Part shown: piece after piece, positions 30,175 through 36,123 of the stretch | How positions within the stretch are numbered: the stretch's first letter is position 1 | How the letters are laid out: each line of letters starts with the position of its first letter | Virus record (IMG/VR): IMGVR_UViG_3300009788_000210 | Span: 1-36,207 of that record | Direction: 5' to 3' (one strand) | Length of the DNA: 36,207 nt | From: a virus | Position numbers and translations under genes: made by a program | The notes under the pieces: generated by a model | The model's input: only the letters and a program-made list of their open reading frames with translations | Told to the model about the DNA's origin: nothing | Database searches by the model: none

Positions 30175-31497
30175 CTAACAGGCCATCGTCAATTCGAACG
30201 GCTCGATCGTAGCAGCAGCATGAACTGCCAACGCCGCAGCCCAAAACCTATCACCATGTCCACCAGCACCGTGAGTCCTCGGCGCTGCAATCTGCACATT
30301 CCCCGCGACCGTCACGTTCTTCTGGATAGAAGCGAAGTCATCGACACAGTCCTCGTCATCTGGCATCCAGAACGCTTGACTCTGCATCGCGTTCTTGATG
30401 CGCGTAGCAACTTCGTTCTTGCTCGCGTTCGTAATGACGAACGGTACGACAACAGAAGGATAGTCAGCAGCCAAGTCCTCAGCCATCTGCATACCGATAC
30501 CATTCTGGTCGATCATCGCACCGGCAACGCATCCGGTATCGAGGATCGCCTTCATCGCTTGCATCTGGAAGCGGAACGGAGCGCCGTCCATAACGTGTAT
30601 CGCTTCGGTCGTGTACACATCACCGGTCTTCGACACTATCCAGATGACAGACAGATCGCGAACGCGACCGATGTCCATACCAACGTACACCTTGCGGCCG
30701 AGAGCAGCGAGCAGCTCTGGTGTGTTGGACAACCGAAGCTTGGCAGAGACACAGTCGAGCACCAACGCGTGCGGGATGAACGCCGTCAGCTTGTCAGAGA
30801 ACAGGCACATGTACTCTTGCAAGAACATGTCCAGACCCATGTCGTGAACCTCTTGGTGCTTGAACTCCTTGAACGATATCTTATTCCCGTGCTCATCAGT
30901 AGGATGGAAGCCATCGGCGATCGCATCCTCGATCGTCGTACGATGGAAGGACCATCCAGAACCACCGCGCTTGTACTTGTCGTAGAGATCGAAGAACTTC
31001 CCGGACCGAGAGCGAGGTGAAGAGATGACAACCATCCTCTTCCCGTGCATGATCGAGGGCTTGATCATCGCGAACACAACGTGCGATGACGGGAAGAGAT
31101 CGAACTCGTCGATCAACCAGTTGCACGTGTCACCAGTCGTGGTGTCGGGGTCACACGGCAGCGCTTCCAGCTCAGCATTGTTAGCGAGAACAATCTTCAG
31201 CGTACCAATGTCCTTGACAATGGAAGGGAGACCGAGCACACCAGTCACGTATCGATCTATCGCACGCACGTGGTCGGCTGCCTTACGCAACAACTTGGCA
31301 GCTTGTCGTTGCGTGCGAGACATGGTGTTCCAGTCTTGTCCAGTCTCCAGTGCGTGAAGCACCGTCTTCAGGGTGGCAGTCCACGACCCACCTATCTGAC
31401 GTGACTTAACCCAACCAATCAGGCGAGACTGATCCTCAAGTACTCGCCGTTGGTACAGGTACGCGGGGACAATGGGATTGCCAACGTTGCACACCAT
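30175..31497 (-). CDS. terL: Terminase large subunit (DNA packaging motor)
   Basis: A 440-residue packaging ATPase/nuclease. The N-terminus has PAYLYQRRVLEDQSR and a Walker A variant KSRQIGGSWT at residues 31-40. Walker B is WLIDE at 127-131, followed by a coupling motif VVISSPRS. The C-terminal RNase H-like nuclease starts at VYVGMDIGRVRDLSVIW with Asp275 and Asp281, and MIDQNGIG supplies another acidic residue. This resembles the Mu gp28-like/Terminase_6 group. ATG 31497 is my choice, because the upstream extension to GTG 31557 is hydrophobic and unlike the family; no clear ribosome-binding site precedes either start. It packages DNA through the portal. Confidence 0.85.
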   Translation of the reverse strand: MVCNVGNPIVPAYLYQRRVLEDQSRLIGWVKSRQIGGSWTATLKTVLHALETGQDWNTMSRTQRQAAKLLRKAADHVRAIDRYVTGVLGLPSIVKDIGTLKIVLANNAELEALPCDPDTTTGDTCNWLIDEFDLFPSSHVVFAMIKPSIMHGKRMVVISSPRSRSGKFFDLYDKYKRGGSGWSFHRTTIEDAIADGFHPTDEHGNKISFKEFKHQEVHDMGLDMFLQEYMCLFSDKLTAFIPHALVLDCVSAKLRLSNTPELLAALGRKVYVGMDIGRVRDLSVIWIVSKTGDVYTTEAIHVMDGAPFRFQMQAMKAILDTGCVAGAMIDQNGIGMQMAEDLAADYPSVVVPFVITNASKNEVATRIKNAMQSQAFWMPDDEDCVDDFASIQKNVTVAGNVQIAAPRTHGAGGHGDRFWAAALAVHAAATIEPFELTMAC

Positions 31498-31557
31498 GGT
31501 GAAGGAGCATATCCCCACCATCGTGGAGATGCAAACGAAAACGTGCAGGATCGGCAC

Positions 31558-31573
31558 GGTTTCACGTGAAACA
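31558..31573. promoter_or_regulatory. parS-like ParB-binding site
   Basis: A 16-base site containing the perfect palindrome GTTTCACGTGAAAC matches the canonical bacterial chromosomal parS (TGTTTCACGTGAAACA) at 15 of 16 positions, differing only in the first base. It is in the non-coding stretch (31498-31638) between the small and large terminase genes. No ParB or ParA gene is in the window, so host ParB would be the ligand. Confidence 0.7.
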
Positions 31574-31638
31574 GTGCGTATCGGGCAGGAATGGGCGATA
31601 ACAGGGAAGAACAGAACGAAACAGGGAGGAACGGTAGA

Positions 31639-32298
31639 TTACAGGTCGAAATCAAGGGGATCGTCAGTGACCGCGACATCCGAGCGCGTGTCTTCTATCG
31701 ACACCGAAGGGGCGGTGGGCACGACGTCCGAGGGTGGAGGCTCGACGTCTACCATCGGAAGATCACCGTTCAATCCATACATCCTTTGACGAATCTGTCT
31801 CATCACGTCGGTGGGATCAGTGTTGTCAACCTCAACCACCGTGCGCTCCTTGAACTCGGGTGCATGAGTAGACAGGTAGAACTTGACGGCGTTGAACGCA
31901 ACGGTGTCCCTCCCCGTCATCATGTTGCGAAGCAAGAGTGCGACGTGTGCTGTCGACAGTCCAGCAGCAGAGTCCATGTCCAACGCAAGCTTTGGAGTAC
32001 GCTTCAACCAGATCGAAAGCGTTGAAGGTGAGATACCACACGCACGTGCAGCAGAGGAGCGGGACAATCCGAGCAGCACCATACGACAGAGATCGGCGTG
32101 AATGAACGCATCGTAACCGGACAACACAGGTCCGGATGCGTGAGGTTGTGGTTCAACAGGCACAAGCAACTGAAGCGAGCGATCAATCAGGTCTCTCGTC
32201 TGTGCGTCGAGCGTCTCGAACGCGTGAAGCTCATCATCGCCTTCACTGTTCAAGGCGGTGAGGGTAGCATCATCAGGTTGAGACTTGCAATCGTGCAT
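31639..32298 (-). CDS. Probable terminase small subunit
   Basis: A 219-residue protein immediately upstream of the large terminase. GTG 32301 and ATG 32298 are adjacent; I use the ATG. Residues about 70-125 hold a helix-turn-helix (LCRMVLLGLSRSSAARACGI, PSTLSIWLKRTP), as small terminases use to bind the packaging site. The next segment (HVALLLRNMMTGRDTVAFNAVKFYL) is helical and could oligomerise, and the C-terminal 60 residues are acidic and proline-rich, the usual contact for the large subunit, ending in DFDL. Context and domain order support the call; a general HTH regulator is the alternative. Confidence 0.65.
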   Translation of the reverse strand: MHDCKSQPDDATLTALNSEGDDELHAFETLDAQTRDLIDRSLQLLVPVEPQPHASGPVLSGYDAFIHADLCRMVLLGLSRSSAARACGISPSTLSIWLKRTPKLALDMDSAAGLSTAHVALLLRNMMTGRDTVAFNAVKFYLSTHAPEFKERTVVEVDNTDPTDVMRQIRQRMYGLNGDLPMVDVEPPPSDVVPTAPSVSIEDTRSDVAVTDDPLDFDL

Positions 32299-32321
32299 CA
32301 CTTATTGTTATCATCCAACAC

Positions 32322-32522
32322 GTGACAAAGCAAGGATACATCCCGCCGAACGACGAATCCTACGAAGATTCACTCATGCGTGTCCCGACAGGATACACTG
32401 CACGCAGTTGGGCAACAAGACTATCGTCCTTCATCAGTACAGACGGACAGCATCCCAACGAGATAGCGATAGCTTCCGCCGTCAAACGATTGATCTCCAG
32501 TATCCCACCCACCCACCCCTAA
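32322..32522 (+). CDS. Possible small protein, 66 aa
   Basis: A GTG-started frame diverging from the small terminase with only about 20 bases between them. The product has ordinary protein composition (YIPPNDESYEDSLMRVPTGY, ISTDGQHPNEIAIASAVKRL), but no ribosome-binding site is visible; translation might be leaderless or begin at ATG 32376. The final codons run into the repeat region, where the CACCCACCC string is repetitive. A leftward promoter candidate lies inside it. Uncertain. Confidence 0.35.
   Translation: MTKQGYIPPNDESYEDSLMRVPTGYTARSWATRLSSFISTDGQHPNEIAIASAVKRLISSIPPTHP
32390..32418 (-). promoter_or_regulatory. Weak candidate leftward late promoter
   Basis: On the minus strand TTGTTG (32418-32413), a 17-base spacer, then TATCCT (32395-32390). 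It is the only sigma70-like pair I found ahead of the terminase-led late operon. TGTATCCT occurs again about 50 bases closer to the gene. Weak match. Confidence 0.25.
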
Positions 32523-32790
32523 GAACATCCATGTCACGGCAGTCCACAGTCGCAAGCGTACTCAAGCATCCAACATCTCATCTCTTCGCAGTCCAAGCGT
32601 CCAACATCTCTCCTCCTCGTGTGTTCAGCCGTTGAGACATTCAATCGGTCAGCTTATCACGCCCCCTTCGCAGTCAAGCTAACATCTCGCCGCTCGATCA
32701 CCCAATCCGTTGAGGTATTCGAAGCGTTGACTTGTCCACTTCATTCGAACGTCCTCTTGAAGTCCAAGCGTACAACATCCAATCACCCGT

Positions 32791-32897
32791 GTGTCTCGCC
32801 GTTGCGTTGTTCAAACGGTTGACTGAACAGCAACAACAACAACCATGTCACGGTAGTCCATAATCGCAAGCGTATCCGAGCACCCACCCACCCAGTT
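32791..32897. repeat. 107-bp direct repeat, copy 1
   Basis: Nearly identical (one difference seen, at the T/C in CCATGTC versus CCACGTC) to 33477-33583. It contains CGCCGTTGCG, the AACAACAACAAC run and CACCCACCCACCC, and leads straight into the folded element. Confidence 0.9.
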
Positions 32898-32912
32898 TTC
32901 TGACCTTCGAAC

Positions 32913-33031
32913 GTCTTATGAGACTTGTTGAGCAAGTTGCGGTCGCTTCGCTCCCGCGTCCTCGTTTCGTGGGTTGTCCCCTTGAGCGGTACAAGGAGGC
33001 GAAACTCGTCTGTACTCGCCGCTGGAGCGGC
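32913..33031. ncRNA. Folded element, copy A (candidate structured RNA or ssDNA)
   Basis: A 119-base segment with four consecutive stems shared with copy B: GTCT/AGAC (32913-32924); TGCGG/CCGCG (32938-32942 with 32954-32958) around an 11-base loop; GTTTCG/CGAAAC (32964-32969 with 33000-33005) enclosing about 30 bases; GCCGC/GCGGC (33018-33022 with 33027-33031) with loop TGGA. Stems are kept while bases change between copies, which points to structure rather than coding. The transcribed strand, if any, is unknown. Confidence 0.55.
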
Positions 33032-33476
33032 ATCGTGGAAGAACAGCAAACAGCAACACATCCGACGTCCTCTTGAAGTCCAAGCGTCCAACATCTCTCC
33101 TCTTGCATGTCTCACCGTTGCGCACTTCAAACGGTTGACTCAACAACAACATCCACGTCGCGTCAGTCCACAATTGCAATCATGTCCAAGCGTCCAACAT
33201 CCAACCACTTCGTAGTCCAAGCGTCTGCGTTGTTCACAAGGTTAGATTCGTCCACTTCATTCGATCATCTAATGACAATTCCAATCGTCCAACATCTATC
33301 CACTTCATTTGTTGAACCGTTGGTGCATGCAACCGGTCGGGTTGGAACGTCCTCTCGGCATCCAGACTAACAGCTCGCCACTCGATCACCTAATCCGTTG
33401 AGTTATTCACACGATTGACTTCGTCAGCTGCATTCCAATGTCCCCTTCGTATTCAAACTAACATCTCTCCTCTTGT

Positions 33477-33583
33477 GTGTCTCGCCGTTGCGTTGTTCAA
33501 ACGGTTGACTGAACAGCAACAACAACAACCACGTCACGGTAGTCCATAATCGCAAGCGTATCCGAGCACCCACCCACCCAGTT
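33477..33583. repeat. 107-bp direct repeat, copy 2
   Basis: Second copy of 32791-32897, offset 686 bases, with one difference seen. It too is followed by the folded element. Confidence 0.9.
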
Positions 33584-33598
33584 CACGTACGTTCGTAC

Positions 33599-33717
33599 GT
33601 CTTCTGAGACTTGTTGAGCAAATTCGGCGTTGCTTCGCTCCGCCGTCCTCGTTTCGTAGGTTTTCCCCCTGAAGGTTACCTAAAACGAAACTCGTCTCTA
33701 CTCGTCTCTGGAGAGAC
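33599..33717. ncRNA. Folded element, copy B (candidate structured RNA or ssDNA)
   Basis: Offset exactly 686 from copy A and the same length. Stems: GTCT/AGAC (33599-33610); CGGCG/CGCCG (33625-33629 with 33641-33645); GTTTCG/CGAAAC (33651-33656 with 33686-33691); GTCTC/GAGAC (33704-33708 with 33713-33717), loop TGGA. An additional perfect stem, ACGTAC/GTACGT at 33585-33600, precedes it and overlaps the first stem by two bases; copy A lacks it. Two stems differ from copy A by paired substitutions that keep base pairing. Confidence 0.55.
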
Positions 33718-33857
33718 TCGTAACAGCAAACAGCACGGCTCACGTTTCACCTTCTGATTCTTTAACCATTTCACCAACACATCTACGACATCTTCCCGTG
33801 GTCGGACGTACCACTCCATTCACACAGATTTCCTATCAACTGACGATCATTGAAGGA

Positions 33858-33956
33858 CACCGACCATGGTCGGTGAGTTTCTTCCTTAATCGTCCGGAAC
33901 GGACTCACTTTAGCGGAACTACGTTCCTTACTGGAACCAGAGCCCCCAGGTTCCAG
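33858..33956. promoter_or_regulatory. Cluster of inverted repeats upstream of the early promoter
   Basis: Four dyads in 100 bases: an 18-base perfect palindrome at 33858-33875 (half-site CACCGACCA); GTCCG-gaa-CGGAC at 33892-33904; GGAAC-tac-GTTCC at 33915-33927; CTGGAACC (33931-33938) with GGTTCCAG (33949-33956). The last three share a GGAAC/GTTCC core. CGTGC/GCACG follows near 33990-34005. Together with 33746-34059 I see no gene here; it is probably an operator array or folded leader. Confidence 0.55.
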
Positions 33957-34059
33957 ACCTCCTTCCCCACTCCCCGACCATCGGTTCCCCCGTGCGTGCG
34001 CACGAGGAAAAAGCAGAAAAAAGAGGAGAAAAATAAAGAGAATAAACTTTATTTTTCTC

Positions 34060-34088
34060 TTGACCTTGTACGCGTTATCGTGTATATT
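34060..34088 (+). promoter_or_regulatory. Strong sigma70-like early promoter
   Basis: TTGACC at 34060-34065, a 17-base spacer, then TATATT at 34083-34088: five of six matches at each hexamer with ideal spacing, in an AT-rich setting. The gene start is at 34113, 25 bases on, leaving a short leader with AAGGTGG. This is the best promoter match in the window. Confidence 0.7.
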
Positions 34089-34112
34089 GTAGGTAGTGAA
34101 AGGTGGTGTGTA

Positions 34113-34565
34113 ATGCGTGTTGGTGAGTTGGTCGTGATCGGGTCCAGGTCGTTTACGGATAGTCGATCGTTGTTCGCGTATTGTGACAAGGTCGGTAGTT
34201 CGTTCTCTAAGGTCTGGTCGGGTGGTGCGCGTGGTGCGGATCGGTTGGGTGAGTCGTGGGCTCGTAGTCGTAGCAAGAAGTTCCGATTGTTTCCTGCGGA
34301 TTGGGGTCGGTTTCGTAAGTCTGCGGGGTTTCGCCGTTCGGCTGAGATGATCGGGGCGTGTAGTTCCGAGGCGTTGGTCGTGTGTTTCGTTGACAAGTGT
34401 CTTAGTTCTTGTCCTGGTTCTCTCTTTACGGTGTCTCTTGCGCGTGACAAGGGTCTTAGCGTGTTAGTCGTTGGTCCTGGTGGTGAGGTAGACCAGACGT
34501 TCCAGGATCGCGACTTATTCAGTAAGGAGTCTGATCTAGTTTCCTTATGCGGAGTGACGCTGTGA
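34113..34565 (+). CDS. SLOG-fold protein (YspA/DUF2493 type)
   Basis: A 150-residue protein. LVVIGSRSFTD at residues 6-16 and SGGARGADRLGESWA at 36-50 are the two glycine-rich nucleotide-binding loops of the SLOG/YspA family; FPADWGRFRKSAGFRRSAEMI and the following ALVVCFVDKC complete the pattern. ATG 34113 has AAGGTGG upstream and lies just after a strong promoter; the frame extends left to 33798 but would include the promoter. SLOG domains bind nucleotides or their derivatives and some act in bacterial immunity. Its coding bases are unusually rich in G and T compared with neighbouring plus-strand genes, suggesting separate origin. Immune sensing or antagonism is inference. Confidence 0.8.
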   Translation: MRVGELVVIGSRSFTDSRSLFAYCDKVGSSFSKVWSGGARGADRLGESWARSRSKKFRLFPADWGRFRKSAGFRRSAEMIGACSSEALVVCFVDKCLSSCPGSLFTVSLARDKGLSVLVVGPGGEVDQTFQDRDLFSKESDLVSLCGVTL

Positions 34566-34924
34566 TCTCCGAGACGTGGTTCAACGAAGTCCTTCTCTTC
34601 TGCGCAAATCTCTTCTGGTTAACAACAGGATTCGGAGTATTCGTACGGACGTATCGTAATAAGATTCGGTGGATTCATCTACGGATTGCGAAGCTCCATC
34701 GTATCTTTCAGATTGCGATGTTGATCTCGGTCGGCGTCCCCGTCTGCACCCTCTTTGTATCATGCACAGCAGACATCAGCGGTTGCACGTTCTCATACCT
34801 ATACCATCACCACTATCTACACGACGATCCGAACGACCGTCCCTACTACGTGTCATCCTGGAGAGACCATCGAGACTGGTGGCAGAATGGCAAGTACAGT
34901 GTTCCTATTGATTGGAGAGATTGA
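34562..34924 (+). CDS. Two-span membrane protein, 120 aa
   Basis: A GTG start at 34562 overlaps the SLOG stop (GTGA), with GGAG eight bases upstream; an ATG at 34547 is poorly spaced. Two transmembrane helices are visible, at about residues 9-28 (EVLLFCANLFWLTTGFGVFV) and 47-66 (HRIFQIAMLISVGVPVCTLF), separated by a basic loop. The C-terminal half is His/Tyr/Trp/Asp-rich (YLYHHHYLHDDPNDRPYYV). Coupled to the SLOG gene, so possibly its functional partner at the membrane, but no family is recognised. Confidence 0.6.
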   Translation: MISETWFNEVLLFCANLFWLTTGFGVFVRTYRNKIRWIHLRIAKLHRIFQIAMLISVGVPVCTLFVSCTADISGCTFSYLYHHHYLHDDPNDRPYYVSSWRDHRDWWQNGKYSVPIDWRD

Positions 34925-34927
34925 ACG

Positions 34928-35181
34928 ATGGCACGTTTCGTACGCAATTTCTGGATCGAAGAACGGTAGATGGAAGACATGAGAAGATCGCAGCGGGTCC
35001 ACGCGACAAGGGTGGTGGTTTCGATCTCGTGATTAAGCAACGACACGAGAAAGGAATAACGACCGCGTTAAAGATAACGGGTCACGCTGACGGTGATCGA
35101 CTGACACTGCACGTAGCACGTCAAGATCATGAGGACTACATAGGTTACCCGAACGGATTCCAGATTACGACACAGAGGTAA
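34928..35181 (+). CDS. Small phage protein with apparent frameshift
   Basis: GGAGAGA stands seven bases before ATG 34928, which opens a sensible N-terminus, MARFVRNFWIEER, ending at TAG after 13 codons (34967-34969). In the -1 frame the sequence continues at once as TVDGRHEKIAAGPRDKGGGF to a stop at 35181, and that frame has no good start of its own, only TTG codons. The two parts together read like one small phage protein of about 85 residues of a kind I recall beginning with a similar NFW motif and followed by VDGR. Either a sequencing error, a real one-base change, or programmed frameshifting; the site has no obvious slippery heptamer. No function known. Confidence 0.5.
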
Positions 35182-35185
35182 CACA

Positions 35186-35398
35186 ATGGCGACACTGACG
35201 GACTACTATAACCTGATCAGTCAGAAGTCCACAGTCAAAGGACGATGCGACCACTGTCATTCAGTCAATGTCAACCTATGGCACTATCCAGTTAAGACAG
35301 GACCAAAACCGTTTGGTTACTGTATCAGTTGTTGGATTAGAATCATAAACCATCTACCACCGAAGGGACCCAAAACATGCGCAATCTCACGATCGTAG
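35186..35398 (+). CDS. Zinc-ribbon protein, 70 aa
   Basis: AGAGGT precedes ATG 35186. The peptide has CDHC near residues 21-24 and CISC near 46-49, a well-spaced pair of CxxC motifs typical of a small zinc ribbon, with aromatic residues between (NLWHYPV, FGYC). The C-terminus is short and basic. It overlaps the next gene by 22 bases. Such proteins often contact transcription machinery, but there is nothing specific here. Confidence 0.6.
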   Translation: MATLTDYYNLISQKSTVKGRCDHCHSVNVNLWHYPVKTGPKPFGYCISCWIRIINHLPPKGPKTCAISRS

Positions 35399-35829
35399 CC
35401 ACCATCATCACCATCGTACTAACCGGTCTAGTTATCGAAGCGACAGGTCAGCAACCGCAGCAGGTCATACCACCACACATAGTCAGCGTCACGCACCTGC
35501 ACTGGTCGATAACAGCATGGAGCGACGGGACCATTGATGTCGGTGTACCGATGGAGATGACAGCGTCATCAGCTCGACGGCTCTCCGTCAGGCTTGGAGA
35601 CATCGAGGACGAACGACGGATGATCCAACGAGAACGTCGACGGGCTCAGCTTCAGCAACAGCAGCCCCGGGTACAGCTTGTTCCGGCTCTTGATCCGAGT
35701 GATACCCAGTGCAACGCCATAGCGACGTCGACCGGCAACCGTTGTCGTAACAACGTGCCGACAGATGCAAGTGGCACACCAAAAGCCCGTTTTTGCCACG
35801 TGCACAAGGGTCAATCGAAAGCTAATTGA
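35377..35829 (+). CDS. Exported/anchored protein with C-terminal Cys-His motif, 150 aa
   Basis: The N-terminus MRNLTIVATIITIVLTGLVI is a signal peptide or membrane anchor. A middle beta-rich segment (HLHWSITAWSDGTIDVGVPM) is followed by a Gln/Arg-rich helix (ERRMIQRERRRAQLQQQQP). The C-terminus, residues about 111-147, carries QCNAIATSTGNRCRNN and ARFCHVHKG, the Cys-Cys-Cys-His pattern of small zinc modules of the DUF5763 type. A protein with both an export signal and a zinc module of this type is unusual in a phage. AAGGGA precedes the start. Function unknown. Confidence 0.65.
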   Translation: MRNLTIVATIITIVLTGLVIEATGQQPQQVIPPHIVSVTHLHWSITAWSDGTIDVGVPMEMTASSARRLSVRLGDIEDERRMIQRERRRAQLQQQQPRVQLVPALDPSDTQCNAIATSTGNRCRNNVPTDASGTPKARFCHVHKGQSKAN

Positions 35830-35862
35830 CGTAACCCTTGACGGAATCAGGAGTTAGGGAAA

Positions 35863-36012
35863 ATGCGTAGTCTTGGCCAGAAGTTTTCTCTACACAGGGT
35901 GTTTAGAGTGCTATCCGACACGTTAGTGGGTAATTGTGCAACTGTGCCACACGTTAGCGTGTCGGATATGGTGATTTATGGTACTTTACACGATTGTTTT
36001 TACGTGTTCTGA
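35863..36012 (+). CDS. Possible 49-aa protein over a long hairpin
   Basis: ATG 35863 follows AGGAG and AGGG purine stretches. The 49-residue product is mixed (MRSLGQKFSLHRVFRVLSDT) with no motif. The same bases form a long inverted repeat, so part of this sequence is constrained as structure and the frame may be accidental. Confidence 0.3.
   Translation: MRSLGQKFSLHRVFRVLSDTLVGNCATVPHVSVSDMVIYGTLHDCFYVF
35912..35968. promoter_or_regulatory. Perfect 11-bp long-range inverted repeat
   Basis: TATCCGACACG at 35912-35922 pairs perfectly with CGTGTCGGATA at 35958-35968. ACACGTTAG occurs in direct orientation near both arms (35918 and 35949). Not followed by a T-run. Confidence 0.65.
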
Positions 36013-36017
36013 AGAAA

Positions 36018-36056
36018 AACGTCATAACTGCCGTAGTAGTAAGGAGTTACGACGTT
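36018..36056. promoter_or_regulatory. Second hairpin at the right end
   Basis: AACGTCATAACT at 36018-36029 pairs with AGTTACGACGTT at 36045-36056 with a single A-C mismatch in 12, loop 15 bases. Together with 35912-35968 it makes the 35830-36123 interval a structured, probably regulatory stretch. Confidence 0.55.
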
Positions 36057-36123
36057 CGAAAGTGGATTATCCGGGTGGATTCTCGGCAAATACGACACGA
36101 AATCAGGTAACGAAGGCGAGAGC

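Larger units (their letters stand above)
32524..33745. repeat. Degenerate repeat region, four ~310-380 bp units
   Basis: A 1.2-kb non-coding stretch built from diverged direct repeats. A marker string, AACA(T/A)CCA(T/C)GTC followed by a shared AGTCCA block, recurs at 32524, 32838, 33148 and 33524. Shorter modules recur too: GTCCAAGCGTCCAACATC at about 32592, 33078 and 33187, TTCAAACGGTTGACT before units two to four, and CTCGATCAC plus AATCCGTTGAG at 32693 and 33381. At larger scale, positions about 32680-33050 and 33366-33740 match with an offset of 686-688. No credible gene covers it. It could be an origin, a packaging region or a source of non-coding RNA. Confidence 0.75.

Noticed and set aside
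32783-33130. Minus-strand frames in the repeats ending in GGWVLGYACDYGLP, also at 33534-33743
   Set aside because: The shared ending reflects the 107-bp DNA repeat. Further upstream the matching peptide of one copy lies in a different frame in the other, so protein sequence is not conserved while hairpin pairing is.
32524-33745. CRISPR array
   Set aside because: Repeats are long, diverged and irregularly spaced, with no short identical repeats separated by uniform spacers and no cas genes.
33798-34112. N-terminal extension of the SLOG protein
   Set aside because: The family's first strand starts at 34113; the extension covers the promoter and inverted repeats and has no ribosome-binding site.
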